DNA of 64,000 nucleotides, taken from contig JAESIW010000065.1 of NCBI GenBank assembly GCA_016802295.1, positions 1,312,825 to 1,376,824 of the forward strand, read 5' to 3'. Origin of the DNA: Brachionus rotundiformis. Lineage: Eukaryota > Rotifera > Eurotatoria > Ploima > Brachionidae. Below are positions 32,367 through 45,686 of this stretch, piece by piece (within the stretch, counting starts at the first letter, position 1; each line of letters starts with the position of its first letter). Below the pieces are notes generated by a model that saw only the letters and a program-made list of their open reading frames with translations, ran no database searches and had not been told where the DNA came from. Position numbers and translations under genes: made by a program.

Positions 32367-35300
32367 TCATAGAAATATTTCCTCATCCACATATTTAAAC
32401 TCATTTTTTTTTAATTTTGGATTTGATTTGTTCAATGTAGAACTTGAAGAGGTAGAAATAGTAGATGGTGAGACAGACATGTCCAAACTGTTATTTAAAT
32501 CTGAGTGATGATTTGTATCATGGGTTTCATTTGTCTTTTTTAGTTTCATCGAATCATTGAAAGAGTTTTTTTTCAATGTTTTAAATTTGGCTCTTTTATT
32601 TCCGGGTGTACCACGACTAGTATTCATTGAATTTGTTATTTTAGAATTCATTTTGGATTGCTTTACTTTATTTGAATCATTTACATCATCGATATTCTCA
32701 TAGACATGACTGTCATCATCAATACTGTCAGAAATCTTCAATAAAGGTTCTACTGAGCGTTCTGTTCGATTTTTGGCTTCCTCGATATTTGCTTTTGGAT
32801 AAAGCTTAAATTGTTTGTAAGACGGCGGTGGTTCTCCGTATATGTGATAGTCATTTAACTCAGAATTTTTCATCTCATCATTTAAGTTATCAATTGATGA
32901 AAATGTATTTGAGCGACACATTACCTATACAATTTAAGATAAATTTTATATACCTTTTATTTGATTCAAATTTCACTAATAAATAAAATGTTTAAATTTC
33001 TTTTTTTAAAGTTTGTTTAAATTATAGTATTTGTTTATTCATTGATTATTTATATTTATTTGATCAGATTAATACTTATAAAAGAAAAGTATATAAAATA
33101 ATTCAATTTCATTATTTATTTTTAATTTTGTACGAGTAAAAATTACTATTTACTTAATTCGTTTTAGCTTTTTTATTCAATTATTCATAAACTTAGATCT
33201 TATCTAAGATCTACTTATTTAAAAAAGAAGACCAATTTTCTCTGATTTTAATCTACGCTTCTCTATAAATTATAAAAAAATCTCTTAATTGCTAATGAAT
33301 CTAGTTGAATTAAAATAAAAAATAAAACCTTTAATAATATTTCAACTATCTATTATGCGAGTAAAATTGAAAATATTACTTACGTCACTTGATGATAATT
33401 TAGATTTATTGTGTGACTTGGATAGTAATGCTTTGCATTTTGGGCCTCCCTCTATTAAACCATTATAATCAGAAATATAAGCGTGTTCCAGATTGTTTAG
33501 CCCATCACGAGAATTATTTTTGGTTATGATATTTAAATTGCTCAATGGCTTTGCTTTTGTGTTTGCTGTCGGATCGTTTGGAGCGCCTGTATTCGAAGTT
33601 TGGTGACAATTGGCAAGCCTTGTGGTAAATGTGCGTTTCTTCTGCTTGAACCGCTTGTACATTACACCGAAAAGGACTAAACACAGAATCAAAACTACCA
33701 CAACAACTGCTCCCAAAGCTTTAATAAAAATGATCAATATAGGCCCAAATTAAAATGTAAATACTACCTGAGAACACAATTTTTTCACTAGATGGCAAGT
33801 CTTTAAGCAAAGTACCACTGAATCTGGAATTGACAAGAAATGAAGATGACTCTTTTAAATTAGCAGATTTGTTATCCTCTTCTATCTGTTTAAGTATTGA
33901 ATTCATTTTTAAATAATTACTTATTTTTGCGTAGCTAGAGCATATTTTTCTGTCAGCATAGTTCTTACATGGTATGTAGCCCAGTGTTGAGCAGGCCAGT
34001 GTACAATTTATCCTCGATGAGTCTTTGCATATGTATAAGTCGTTTGTGCACATATCTTGTCAAATTTAAGGTTCACGATTAGGTCGTGTTTTTGATCAGT
34101 GGAAACAGAAACGCATTTAACAACCAATTAATGAAAATGAGACCCTGAGTGTGAGACGGCCTAATAGATCGAATTTGAATACAACCTATAATTGGTATTA
34201 TTTTTTTCGTTCAGATATCAGTACTATGAATCGAGTCGATCGTTTTTGCCATTAATCAACTTAATAATTATAAATACTAGTAGCAAAAGAAATTAATTTA
34301 TTAGAAACGGCATAAATATTGATTTTTCAAGATCTAGTCGAAAAAAAAATAAATATATGGAATAAAAACTAGCAGTAGATTACACAATTATGAGTTAAAC
34401 AAAATTTGCATTTTGTAAACTTTATGTTTAGAGTTTTTTTTTAACATTTTAGATAAGAGAGAATTGTTCCATTTATTAAATTTTATAATATAAATAAACA
34501 TTCCTATATCTTTAATAATCCCACTTATTAAATTGTCCAACTAAAAATACTACTTTCCCATTTTTCAAATAAAAGATTTCAGTAAAACAAATTAAATTTA
34601 TCCAAGATTAAATTTGAACTTAATGAACACAATATGTGCTCCTAGTTATGTCCTTATTAATATTTATTGGACTATCTTTAATTATTAAAATAAATATTTT
34701 GTTTTTTATATTTACCTAAAGGCCCAATATATGTCTATATGGTAAAAAATAAATAAAATTAAAATTTTTCAACTATTTAGGCAATAAAATTAATGTTAGA
34801 TAAGATAAACATGGGTTTTTTACTACCTTCTTTTTTATTAAGTATTCTTTTCACAGATAATTTAAATTTAGCTCGCTCTAAAAATGAGCTACTCGTCTCT
34901 CTTTTACTTTTTTAAAATCTTTTTATTTTTGGCTAATCTTAGAGATAATTCGATGCAAAAAATAAAATTTGATAGATAAATTAATCTTTTAATGTACTTA
35001 ATAAGGAATAAAAAGAAGACTAAAAAATCCCCATGAATTATCGTAAGAAATTGTCGTCATTTCATTTCGTTTTTTAAATATAGATAATTTTTTCACTGAT
35101 AGTTTTATTCTCTTTCTCTCTAAATTTTATATTTATAGAACCGAAATAAATTGAAGCATGATAATTAAAATTAACAATTTATGAAGAACGTTGAAGTGAT
35201 TTTTTCTGAATTTTAATAGTGAGAATAATGAAGTTAGCTAGGAAGTCTAAATTTTGATTAAAAACCATTGAGAAAAGGAAATGACACAACAAAAAAGCAA

Positions 35301-35739
35301 AATTCTATCGGAATATATATTTTATTATTTTATATGTTTTTTATGATTGTAAGAGAAATCTCATTATTTCATATTAAAATGATTGGCAGAACATGAAACT
35401 TTTTCCTAAATGATAAATAAGTTGTTAACTTTGTTCATATTTAAATATCTTCATGTTAGGCTTACTGCTGATAAAATCTTGGCCAAAATGGGTAGCTCTA
35501 AATGCTCGGTTGTTTTCGTTTCTGTTTCAAATTTAAAAAAGCCTTAAGTTTTGACATTAAGCCAAATCAAAAGGGCCTAATAATAAACACAAGCCACGAT
35601 CTTAAATTTCGATCGTAAATATATATAAAATAAATATTTACCACAATCTTCATCTGCTTTATTGCTACAATGTGGAATACCGTCACACACATAGGTCCAT
35701 TTTATGCATTCGTTCGACTTGCACTGAAACTCGTCCTTG
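32367..35739 (-). CDS. Single-pass membrane protein with LDL-receptor class A repeat (5' end unresolved)
   Basis: Four exons joined in frame: 35642-35739, 33768-34055, 33384-33718 and 32367-32924. The first encodes a Ca-binding LDLa module (FQCKSNECIKWTYVCDGIPH ... NKADEDC with the acidic box). Next comes a Cys-rich ectodomain segment (CTNDLYICKDSSRINCTLAC), then a TM (ALGAVVVVVLILCLVLFGVM) and stop-transfer KRFKQKKR. The ~240-residue cytoplasmic tail is polar and carries a PPSY (PPxY) WW-binding motif, a YENI tyrosine motif and Ser-rich patches, ending FKYVDEEIFL. A signal peptide and earlier exons must lie upstream of 35739; I could not find them in the next 5 kb. Not recognised beyond the LDLa class; possibly an adhesion or endocytic receptor. 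Confidence 0.75.
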
Positions 35740-36460
35740 CTAGATAAACAAACCATATGCCCGTATTAGTCGTGATTAGCTCGCATCCACAATACTGGAT
35801 TAATTTATTAATTTTTTATCAAAATATTAAATTTCCTTTAAACACTGCATATAATTTAGATGAGTTCTATTTTTTTAATTAAATTCTTGGTAATTAAAAA
35901 CAATCTATAGACAATAAATACCAAGTCTAGAAATCTAAAAGATAAGATTTTATTTATCTAAAAGACCAGTTCAATTTAATTTAATTTTTCTTTTCAGTAT
36001 AAACGTCACCAAATCCTGATTGTATAAGAAAATATTTCTTAAATAAATCCATTAATCCATTTATCTATATGAACTTGAAATCGATCGGATATAATGCATT
36101 AGCTATTTGCTATCGATTTTCTACAGATATTTACTTTAGCTATTTCACGCTATTAGTAAAAGCATATCGAGTTCCATGCTGGCATCAGAAACATTTTTGG
36201 GAAGTTTTGTTTAACCTTTATTTAAAATTATTTTTAATAAAGAAAAAATGTTCAATCGTTTAATCATGATTTTCTTTTTATTTTATGGATAATTAAAATT
36301 TTAGTCTTGTTAAGTAAACAGTGATAAATAATTTATATTAAACGCTTGGCTGGATGTTTCTATTTGTTTAATTCTTTACCAAGAAAAATAACACAATCTG
36401 AATTCAAGAAAATGCTGATTTGTCAAAAGAAAATAAATTAAATTTTTTTATTTAAATATA
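35740..36460. other. Unassigned region, probably intron or 5' flank of the LDLa gene
   Basis: AT-rich. A 64-codon plus-strand frame at 36069 has no splice or family support. Confidence 0.4.
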
Positions 36461-36831
36461 TTAACAGAGTGATTTATCCTGATAATAATTTTTGAGATTT
36501 ATAGATAAAAATTTGACATATTTATCAATTTTTTTTTTCCATAAAATACTCATATTTCTTTTTAAAAATTGGTTCTTCCTGATTTTTTCTTTTGTCAGTT
36601 CTAATGTAAAAAATACAAGATTTTTATATTGTTGAGCATTTAAAATATCACAAATCATCAATATCATAGCATAAAAATAATATCTATCACAAAAAGTCTT
36701 TGAATAAATTCCTAATCTATCATGAAAATTCAACTGATGTATGACTTGATAAAATTTATAAATAATTTAAGGTAAATAAATAAAACTAAATCCCTGCTTG
36801 AATTTATCAAGTTGGCATCGGTTTCAGACAT
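36461..36831 (-). CDS. Candidate small gene, 105 aa, unknown
   Basis: Two putative exons: 36787-36831 (MSETDANLINSSRDL) and 36461-36733, joined 318 bp in phase 0 with a GTTTTA donor and CATCAG acceptor. The second exon gives LNFHDRLGIYSKTFCDRYYF and a basic, helical C-terminus ending YYQDKSLC. The ATG lies in a patch less AT-rich than its surroundings. No family recognised, and the donor is weak. It could instead be an unrelated exon of the LDLa gene on the same strand. Confidence 0.4.
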
Positions 36832-39800
36832 ATCGTAGCGGCTTCTCTATTAAAATTTCCAAACTTATCATCTATTTATCTATTTTGTAGTATGAATTAA
36901 AACAAAATATGAAAAAAGAAAGTTTAATCAAACGAAAACTACAGAACTAGAAATCAGACTCAGTTTGATCGTGGCTAAAGCTGCATTCAAAAGTAGAAAA
37001 AAATAGCTTTGGTTTTTCTTATAAGTTTCTACAAACAGAATACTTTCAAATCAAATATGAAAAATATTACAAGAAAAACTCGAAAAAAATTGGTATCAAC
37101 ATAAGTTATAACTATTTATTCTAAATTAAAGATATAACTTTTCTCAGTTACTTTTTATTTTAAATTGTTTTTTTATTTTGATAACTTAGCTGAGGCCAAA
37201 AATGAAACTATTTTGCTTACAATAGCTGATTTCTTAATTCTAAGTTAATTAACAAGATATTTGCTCTTTATAATTGCTTTATATGATTCCAAGCTCCTTA
37301 AGTAAACACACAAGTCTGCTTTTTATAACAAGTAATTATCGACTACCTTTGCAATTTTCATTCAATTAACCATTCGACTTATTTGAATATTTGAATTTTA
37401 ATCACTAAATTCTCTTAAAGAAAACAAGCTCTCCAAGACAGATTGGTAAATATTTTTAATCGAGTTTAAAACTGATCCGAACTTGACGAGCTTCCACTCA
37501 ACGAAAAAAAAGTAAAAAGGAAATCTTAAGTTAATATAAAATTGTTTAATCTTATTGAATAAAAAATAAGATTTTGTATTTTCTGGTAGACCAGCATATC
37601 TCTAGTTTACATTCTCTAATAACTTGAGTATCTAAAATAACATACGATTTGGAATTCGAAATTAAAAATAAAATAGATCATAATGATTAATTGCATTTAG
37701 ATATTTTCAAAACTTATGCTTGATTGAAGTACAAAGAAGAAAAATGAAAATTCTTCAAAAATTAGATTGATGATTAGTTGAATTTGAGATGATTTTCGAA
37801 AGATTGCTTGTACGATAATTACAAAATAATTTAATTTCAATATTATCTTCAGTTCAAGTTGAGATCGAGGAAACTAATCAGAATAAAAATCACAAGACCA
37901 AGCCTAAACCCAAATCTGACATATTAATATCTTGATTCGAGTTATCTCTTATTTAAAACCGTGTCTTTCACTTTGGCTCCAATTTTGGCCAACAAGATTA
38001 GGCAACAATTTGAGAGGTTTCAGTTTGAGAAAAAAAATTAGGTAAAACGATTAATTAATTTAAAAGATTACAGATAGATTAGTGTCTTGAAATTTAAAAA
38101 ATTTTCTTTAAACACATATAAATTAAAAACTCTTAAAACCAATTTAATAATGAATTTAATTCGTAATTATATATGAAAAAAAATTGAATTTTTTCGCTAG
38201 CCTTCTCTTAATGATCAAATTCTTTTGAAATTTAATAATTAAAAAATACTATCCTATATTCAATTACTTAACTATTTCATGCTAGCTAAAACCAAAAATG
38301 CGTGCCATAATTAGGAGATTTATTCCTATAAAAATGACTTATTTTATTAACTAACTTTTTTTAATGCTTAAATAATTTTCGAACAGATCAAAATGAATTT
38401 TCATCAAAAAAAAAAAAGGATTAAAAATATCTCTTTATCATTGATCATTTATCTAGACAATTAATAACGAGACTGTAAACAACCTCCCAAAAATTCAAAC
38501 CTGGGTCAATAGTAGTTTATGGATTGTTTTTTTTGTTACTATTTTTTACAAACTATTAGCTTAAATTTATATTATTTTGTTTTTGAAAAAATTTTTATTA
38601 AACTTATTAAACAATGCTTGTGATATTGAGTTTCCTTTTTCTATGAAAATTGAAAAAAAAAGTTGTTAATAAAGCTTAAGAGCAAGAGTAAAATTTCGAA
38701 TTAATATTGATTTAAGTCGTTTATTATATTTCTATTTTATGTTGCTTTTGTTGCAATTTAGCCCCATTCTTTAAAAAGGACCTAATATAATTGTATTTTA
38801 AGCTTTTACCAAAGTTTTTTTTGTTATTTTAGAAATAGCTAAAAAAGCCTGTGAGCCGAATTCTTACTAGTTTATGTTGTTAATAAGAATTTTTTCAATT
38901 AGCTTTTTACAAGGTTTTATTTAACTCTGATTTTATTATACAATAATTGACTCTTTTTAAAACATCACTATCAAGTGTTGCCATAATAAACAAAATAATA
39001 TTTCTTTTTTTTTTAATGAAATTTTACTGACAACAAAGCCTTAAAATGGAAATTTTTTTGCTATATAAAAATTAATGATAAATTAATAAAACAATTAAAA
39101 ATTAGAATTATTACAAATTAAGGGTTTTGAAATATAATTAGAGATTTGTTGTTGTAAACGAAATTTCATAATCTTAAAAATTGTCGCGATTGCAGAATAA
39201 TGAGTTGAGTATCTAACAGGAAAATTCTTTCAAAGCTCTTCCTCAAATTGAATAAAAAAACATATATATATATAAATTTAAAAGCTTTTCTCGATATTAT
39301 TTTATAAATTTTTTATTGGTTTTTAAGCACTTAAGATTAAATTTACAGAAAATTTTGGAAAATAGGAATCGAAAACCTTCAATTGCATAATACTCTTTTA
39401 TCCTAGGTGTTTAATTTTTCCACATTGGAAATTTAATTAGCAAAATTTTGATGATTCGTGAAACTTATTTTTTTAGCTTTTAAAACTTTGCTTAATGCCA
39501 AAATATTTAATTTTCTCTATTTAAAAAAAATAGGCTAAAACCTTTAGATAAAGAAGATTTATTTGTAAATCTTTAAATGACAATTTAATTAAGAAATTTT
39601 TTAAGTTTCCGTTTTTCAAGACAAGCTAACGGACTTATACGATCAAAAAACTTATAAATTAAAAAATTGTATAATCGACAAATAATTTACATTTTAAATT
39701 TACTCGTCAATTTTTAATTAAACAATATAACAATAGACAAAATTTATTTAAATAAAATATGAAAAGATAATTAATGCCTCCTTTTGTTAAAGAATTTTTA

Positions 39801-40726
39801 TTAAATTAAAAACTAACAGCTTTTTACTATGGAACAATTTTGTATTAAACTTGATGCTTTATTTAAATCTTTGTCAAAAACTAATAAACTTTTGAAATCG
39901 TGACATTTTGAATTAAATTATTAACGCTGAGCTTTTGATTAAAGCATAAAATAAAGACAAAGGAAGTTATCTTAATGTATTTAAATCAAGTGAATTATGG
40001 AAAAAGTCCTTTTGATAAAATTCCCATTTAATAAAAAATTAATTTAAATATTTGAGTTAGTTGCCAGTTTGGCTTTTGTGGGATAAAAATTTTGATTTTT
40101 GTCACTTATATCAAATATTTGAGTTAGTGTCGATATTTTTTTCAATCATTAATGAAGGGGATAAAATGATATTCCCGGGCATGGGTCCTTAATAAAAAAT
40201 TTAGCATAAAAAAACAAGAGATTCTTAAATTTATTCATTTTTTAAGTATAAAAATCAATAATAGTAAAACATTCGCCTTTAAAATTAATTTGATCTTTCA
40301 AGTTTAATGAAAAAACATTCCTAACAGAATAAATATTCAAAATATTAAGCTTAAAATAATTTTAAATCTTATTTAACAAATTCAATATAATTAATATCAT
40401 TTTTTGATTTCTATTTCGGCTTTAGGAATTATTATTTATACAACTTTCAAAATAGCATAAAAAAATTGATCCAAAAAAAAGATTTTTTCTCAAATAATAT
40501 GTAAAACAAAAAATTTATAAATAACAATTGCTTCATTTATTTCTTTATAATACATAGTATCAGTTTCTTTCTACTTTATCAAATAATTGCAGAAATTAAA
40601 CAAACTTTATTTTATAAATATATTTTATAAAAGGTAACATAACTTAATAATCAGATTTGCTCATTTATTCCACTTAAAGTGGTTTTAATTAAATTTTTTC
40701 GTTTTGTTTGAGTAAATGCTTTGTCA
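36832..40726. other. Long gene-poor AT-rich stretch
   Basis: About 3.9 kb with no supported exon, RNA gene or array on either strand. May contain distal exons or regulatory DNA of the LDLa gene. Confidence 0.45.
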
Positions 40727-41573
40727 TTAATAATTTGGTAATCTAACTCTGACATTAACATCATCATCATATCTAGGCTCAACTCTGGTCAAATGGTCTC
40801 TCGAATTTTTCACTATTTTTCTAGGTTCCCATTCATCAAATTTATCATATTTTTTCTTCGATTTATCTTTTTTAACTTTGTAAGTATAGCACAATCCAAC
40901 CTGTCGAACTTTTTCCTGTTTTCTATACTCTTTTGAAAATATTCGAGTTGGTACACATTTTTCATCCAATACGTCGACATATTCAGCCAAAATTTCCGGA
41001 TTTCCAATTCGGTTATGATACTTACGGTATATAGTTGGTAAGACACGAGGTCCGCATAATCTGGGTGGAGGACAAGGGTTTTTTAGCGATATTGGAGGAT
41101 CTAGAGCCAATGGAGAGCATTCTTCCTCTTTGGCGTATATTGGTCTAACATCACAATCAAAACACTCTTCGTATTTCAAACGCCTTCTTGGATACACACA
41201 TGGATTACAGGGATCGTAGCAATAATTTTGATTGCATGGATCATAACAATTATTTTGATAAGATGGTTCGTAGCAATAATTTGGATAACATGGTTCGCAT
41301 GGAACACACTGATCAACACAATCTTTGTAATAATCGAAAGATTCGGTATATTCAGGCATATCAGATCTACGTCTGTAGCAAGGAGATGTTTCTACATCCT
41401 CGTATATTGGTGGCATTACTTTACTTGAAAAAAATTAATTTTAATTCTATTAATTTTAAATAATATAGTTTTAACAATTACAAATTAGCTGCAGTACTTC
41501 GTTTATGATGTCGCGAACCTTTTTTTGATGAAGAATTATTTTCATAATTTTCAATGTGACTTAATGATTTCAT
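40727..41573 (-). CDS. Cys/Pro/Tyr-rich protein with CYDPCNQNY repeats, 262 aa
   Basis: Two exons, 41482-41573 and 40727-41423; 789 bp. Basic His/Ser start (MKSLSHIENYENNSSSKKGS), then a Cys-Tyr-Pro-Asn block of short repeats (CEPCYPNYCYEPSYQNNCYD, PCNQNYCYDPCNPCVYP), then a charged, Lys/Arg/Asp-rich C-terminal half. No signal peptide, TM or known domain. Disulphide- or dityrosine-capable repeats of this type occur in cuticle, eggshell or sperm structural proteins; role here is inference. tRNA-Trp lies 33 bp upstream of the ATG on the same strand. Confidence 0.78.
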
Positions 41574-41606
41574 CTAAAATAAGAAAAGAAAAATTCTAAA
41601 AATATT

Positions 41607-41679
41607 TGACCCCGACGTGACTCGAACACGCAACCTTCTGATCTGGAGTCAGACGCGCTACCAATTGCGCCACGAAGTC
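41607..41679 (-). tRNA. tRNA-Trp (anticodon CCA)
   Basis: A 73-nt cloverleaf: acceptor GACTTCG pairs with CGGGGTC (two G-U), discriminator A. Anticodon stem TCTGA/TCAGA encloses CTCCAGA (stem read GTCTGACTCCAGATCAG), anticodon CCA. The B box GTGTTCGAGTC and A box TGGCGCAATTGGTAGCGCG are intact. Closely matches the standard metazoan Trp tRNA. Confidence 0.95.
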
Positions 41680-42853
41680 CTTATGTACTAATGAGAAAAA
41701 ATAGCATTACATTTTTCATACCAATATCAATATTTAATTAATTATTGATATTTGAATGAAAAAATTTTGAAGATTAATGAACGTTAGGTGATAAAATTTA
41801 CCTGAGAAAAAAAAGGGAAAATAAAATTCTCATGTAAAAGTTGTAAATTAATTCAGCTTATTTGATATTTTAACAGCGTTTAAATATTTTTCCAAATTAA
41901 AATTTTTAAAAGTTGAACTATTCCATAAAATTAAAAATTTAAATCAATTTGATCCTTTGATAAATAGAAACCTGCTCTTAATTCAAAATAAAAATTTAAT
42001 ATTCGTATGATGATTATAGCCCTTAAATTAGCAAGCCTAATAAGCAAATTGACTGCATAGGCTACTTTTGCCTATAGGATATAATCATAATAATAATAAA
42101 GTAAAATAAAAAATTAAAAATTACAAATATTTTCTTCAAAACTTAGCTAATAATTTTAAAGAAAAAATTTTAAAAAAAATCATTTCTTAATAAATGAGTA
42201 TAATAGATGATTTGTAAATTTTTTTGATTCATATTTAATTAATATTTGTATACTTATTCTGGTTTAGATGAATTAAAATTAAAAATCTAGCATCAAGGTG
42301 GTCTTAGTTTTAAAAAAGTCTAAATAGTAATGCTCGACTTGTTTTTTTTTTCATAAACTAGATTCAAAGTTCCAAATTGTCACATAAACAAAAAATTAGT
42401 CAAATGCAAAGTTTTATTTAATGAAAAAAATATATTTTTTTATAAATTACAAAAAACTATATGAGATACTTTATTTCAATATGTTTTATATTATTTAACA
42501 AAGTTAATGATTGGCAAAAAATGGTATGGTATGCAATTTGATAAAAACACGCATGCATTCTTTTTAAAAATTTTTAAATTAAAAATTTTAAATTTTACTA
42601 TTAAATTATTAAATGACTAATTTTTTCAAATAACTAAATTATTCGCTGGTTAATTCCGCTAAAACGGACCTCATATAGGAAAATAATCAAATTTAATTGT
42701 ACCTTTAAAAAACCTTACCAATTTTTAATTTTTTTCTGATTGAATCTTTTTATTAAATATTCACCAAATGTTCTAAGTATGCTAAAGCTCAATCGAATTT
42801 TATTAAACTTTAATGAATAATTATTTACATAATTTTTTAAATGCAAAATGTAT
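41680..42853. other. Intergenic
   Basis: AT-rich spacer between tRNA-Trp and the 3' end of the SENP gene. Nothing recognised. Confidence 0.4.
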
Positions 42854-45686
42854 TTAAATTGAATCAAAAAATTCTAAATCTGATAGTATCTTTTTGCCAT
42901 TTTTAACCAATTTAGACTCTTCTTTGTGCTTATCTTTTAAACTATTTATTTTTAAATTTATTTCATCATTTTGATTTATATTTTTAGTCACTTTTTTTGT
43001 TGGAATTTCGTTATCATCTGTTTCATTTTGTCGTGGTTTTTTGGACACGCTTGCCTGATTTTGACTAAATTCTGACTTTTTCTCTTGAAATAGTTGACAA
43101 TTTTCTATATTTTTTTGACTGTTTCTCAACTTTATAATCAACTCTTTTATTGAACTGCGCTTCGATTCTATTACACTTAGTGGAAACCAAGTCTCAAGAT
43201 TTATTGGTATATTGAATCTTTCAATCGGTTTCTTAAAATAAATTAGATAATTTTTTTATTTATCAGCTAGAAAACAAAAGCCAAACTTTTGGGTTATTAT
43301 TAAAATGTTACTTACTGTAAAAAAACTTTCTACATATTGAAGTAAATAAATTCCGCAATCAAAATAATTGGTCTGTAAGGGCACATCAACATTCGTGCCG
43401 GTCATTTTTGTTAAAAAAGTTGATTCTCGCTCATCATCTGGATACTTGTACTTCCATTCGCATTCCAAGTACCTAAAGATGGTTTTAGAAAAATTATTAA
43501 CTATTTTTCAATTACTGTTTAATTGTAGCTATGACTCTTTTATTTTGATTTTTAGCAGGCAATGAATCAAATATTAAAATAATGGGCCTTTTAAATTAAT
43601 AAAATTAAATTTAATTATTTTATATTCTATTAACACATTCTACCTCTTCAAGCATATTCTTTCGTCTTCGGCAAAGCCGTCTTTGGAATCTTCTGGCTCA
43701 GCTTCATCGTCCGAGCTTAGCTCATGGGTAATTAATTCAAATTCAGTTTTATCATTATATTCGAGTGGATTTTTTTTTTTTTCATTAGTTAAATCTATTT
43801 TGGAGTTTTCTTGATAAACTGGCTCTTTAAGATAAGGATAGCAAACAATTGCCATATACCAATGGACATTTTTGTTTATGGGAATTATTAAAAAGTCTTT
43901 TTCGAATATGTTGACATTCCTTGTCCAATTTTTGACCCGTATGTAGCGACGTTGGGCAGCGCTTAAATTAGTCTCTTCTTTGGACTTGGTTTCGGCAGAA
44001 TGAGTTAATTTTTGATAAAAAAATGTGTCAAAAATATGCGTTCGTTTTCGATCTTCTGCCGATAGAATTTCATTAAATAAATATCTTAAATTTTTTCAGA
44101 TATTTAAAAGATATATTAATTTTATAAGTTTAAATGTTTTACTTTAAATAAAAGCTTATTATATTATCATTGAGAAATTCTCCTTCTTTGAGGCAACTAA
44201 AATCAACTAAATTTATTTCTATTGAGCTGTTAGACTGTTCTGTTAGAGGATATTTAAGTAGGCTTTAATTAAAATTAGTTAATATTAAAATCTAATCAGA
44301 TAGTTTTTTCTCATTTTAAGCGTACATTTTAGATGTGGACGGAACAAATCCTTTTATAAAGTTATTAACAATTTGCGGTGGATTTTTACAATTTCTAAAT
44401 GTATAATAGACAAGTTCTTTGGCTTTTTGTTGTTTGATAAAATTAACCTGTTTCTTTGAATTAAAATAAACATGTTTTATTTTTTTTATCGAGTATTCTT
44501 ACAGAGCCCTCTGGCATCATTGTACCAAAATAGCTTGAAAGCATATTGCTGAAATCATTTAGTTTGTTTTTTTGAATGTTAAGTATATACACTAGGCGAC
44601 TGTTGATAACAGCTTATTAAGTTTTTTTTTATTAAATAAAGAAATTCAAATAAAAATTCTAAATTACATCTAATTGGATAGCTGGGGTCAAATCCTTCAA
44701 GATCTTTCATACTTTTGTAGTACATTTCAACTGTTTTCTGGTCTATATGCATTAAGATAAGATAAAGGGGCTCGTAAAAAATACACGCACAGTATTTAAT
44801 GTCATTTGTGGATATAGTAATATTTATTTTATTTTGGCTTTCTATAATTTATAAAATTTTGAAAAAATTTATTAAAAAGAAAATTGAAAATATTGACTCA
44901 CCGACAAAATTAATTTGTATTCCTTCTTTTTCAGTGAATTCAATGTAAGAATCTTTTTCTTTTACTTGTGCATTTTGTGTCTCATTTTCGTATGCACCAA
45001 GACGAAAATACCTGCCTTCTGCTCTGAATGGCAACTCGCTGCAACTCAAATTATTTGATATGTCTTCGTCTACTTCGCGCCTCAGCATTTTTTCCATCGA
45101 CTCAATATCACTTGCTCGTATTTGCCACTCACTGTAAATAAAGTCTGTTTTGTTATCTATTTTAGTTGACTTAGATTCATCTTTTTCTAAAACCAAATTT
45201 CCTTGGTTCTTCTTAACTAATTTTGTGTCTATTTCCTCGTCACTATCAGTTAGCTCGATAACTAGAAATTATTTTTTCTAAATATCTAAAATACAGATAA
45301 ATTTAAGCTACCTTCAGGTTCAGATCTCTTTTTAGTTTCACCACTCCTTAAACTGTAGCTACGTGAAAAAATTTCTCTAAGCTCCTGTTCTTTTTTCTCT
45401 TTGTCAATCTTCTTTTTATCAAAGTAGCCCTATAGAAATAATTTGTCTATTTTTCAAAATTTAAATTATCTAAAATTCTGGTTTTACTTCGTCGGCAACT
45501 ATCTTGGAACAGTTAGAACACCGGTGAAATTGATTTATTTTTATCATATCAATTTTACAAATTTCGCATTGCTTTTAAGAATAAAATAAGATATTGTTTG
45601 ATATGTTTTAATTTAACTACCAGTGGCCTGCTAGTTTCTTCTTTGCATTGTTTGTATGGATTCAACGATGAGCCCATTTTTGCCAT
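42854..45686 (-). CDS. SENP6/SENP7-type SUMO (Ulp) cysteine protease
   Basis: Trims poly-SUMO chains; C48 family, nuclear. Twelve exons: 45621-45686, 45488-45571, 45312-45429, 44902-45261, 44668-44841, 44503-44591, 44326-44453, 44143-44262, 43644-44084, 43516-43587, 43316-43472 and 42854-43231; 2187 bp, 728 aa. A Cys4 zinc knuckle is near residues 23-45 (CEIC ... HRCSNC), and a SUMO-interacting motif, VIELTDSDEE, near 90. The catalytic domain begins LVDFSCLKEGEFLNDNIISF. Catalytic residues: His in NVHWYMAIV, Asp in LIFDSLPA, Gln/Cys in QTNYFDCGIYLLQYVESFF (Cys codon 43355-43357). The acidic insert between His and Asp (HELSSDDEAEPEDSKD) is characteristic of SENP6/7. All residues needed for activity are present. 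Confidence 0.94.

Noticed and set aside
36069..36263. 64-codon plus-strand frame
   Set aside because: No homology, no composition shift, no promoter or splice signal.
41188..41463. Plus-strand frames rich in Asn/Asp/Met opposite the Cys-rich gene
   Set aside because: Shadow of the CYDPCNQNY repeats.
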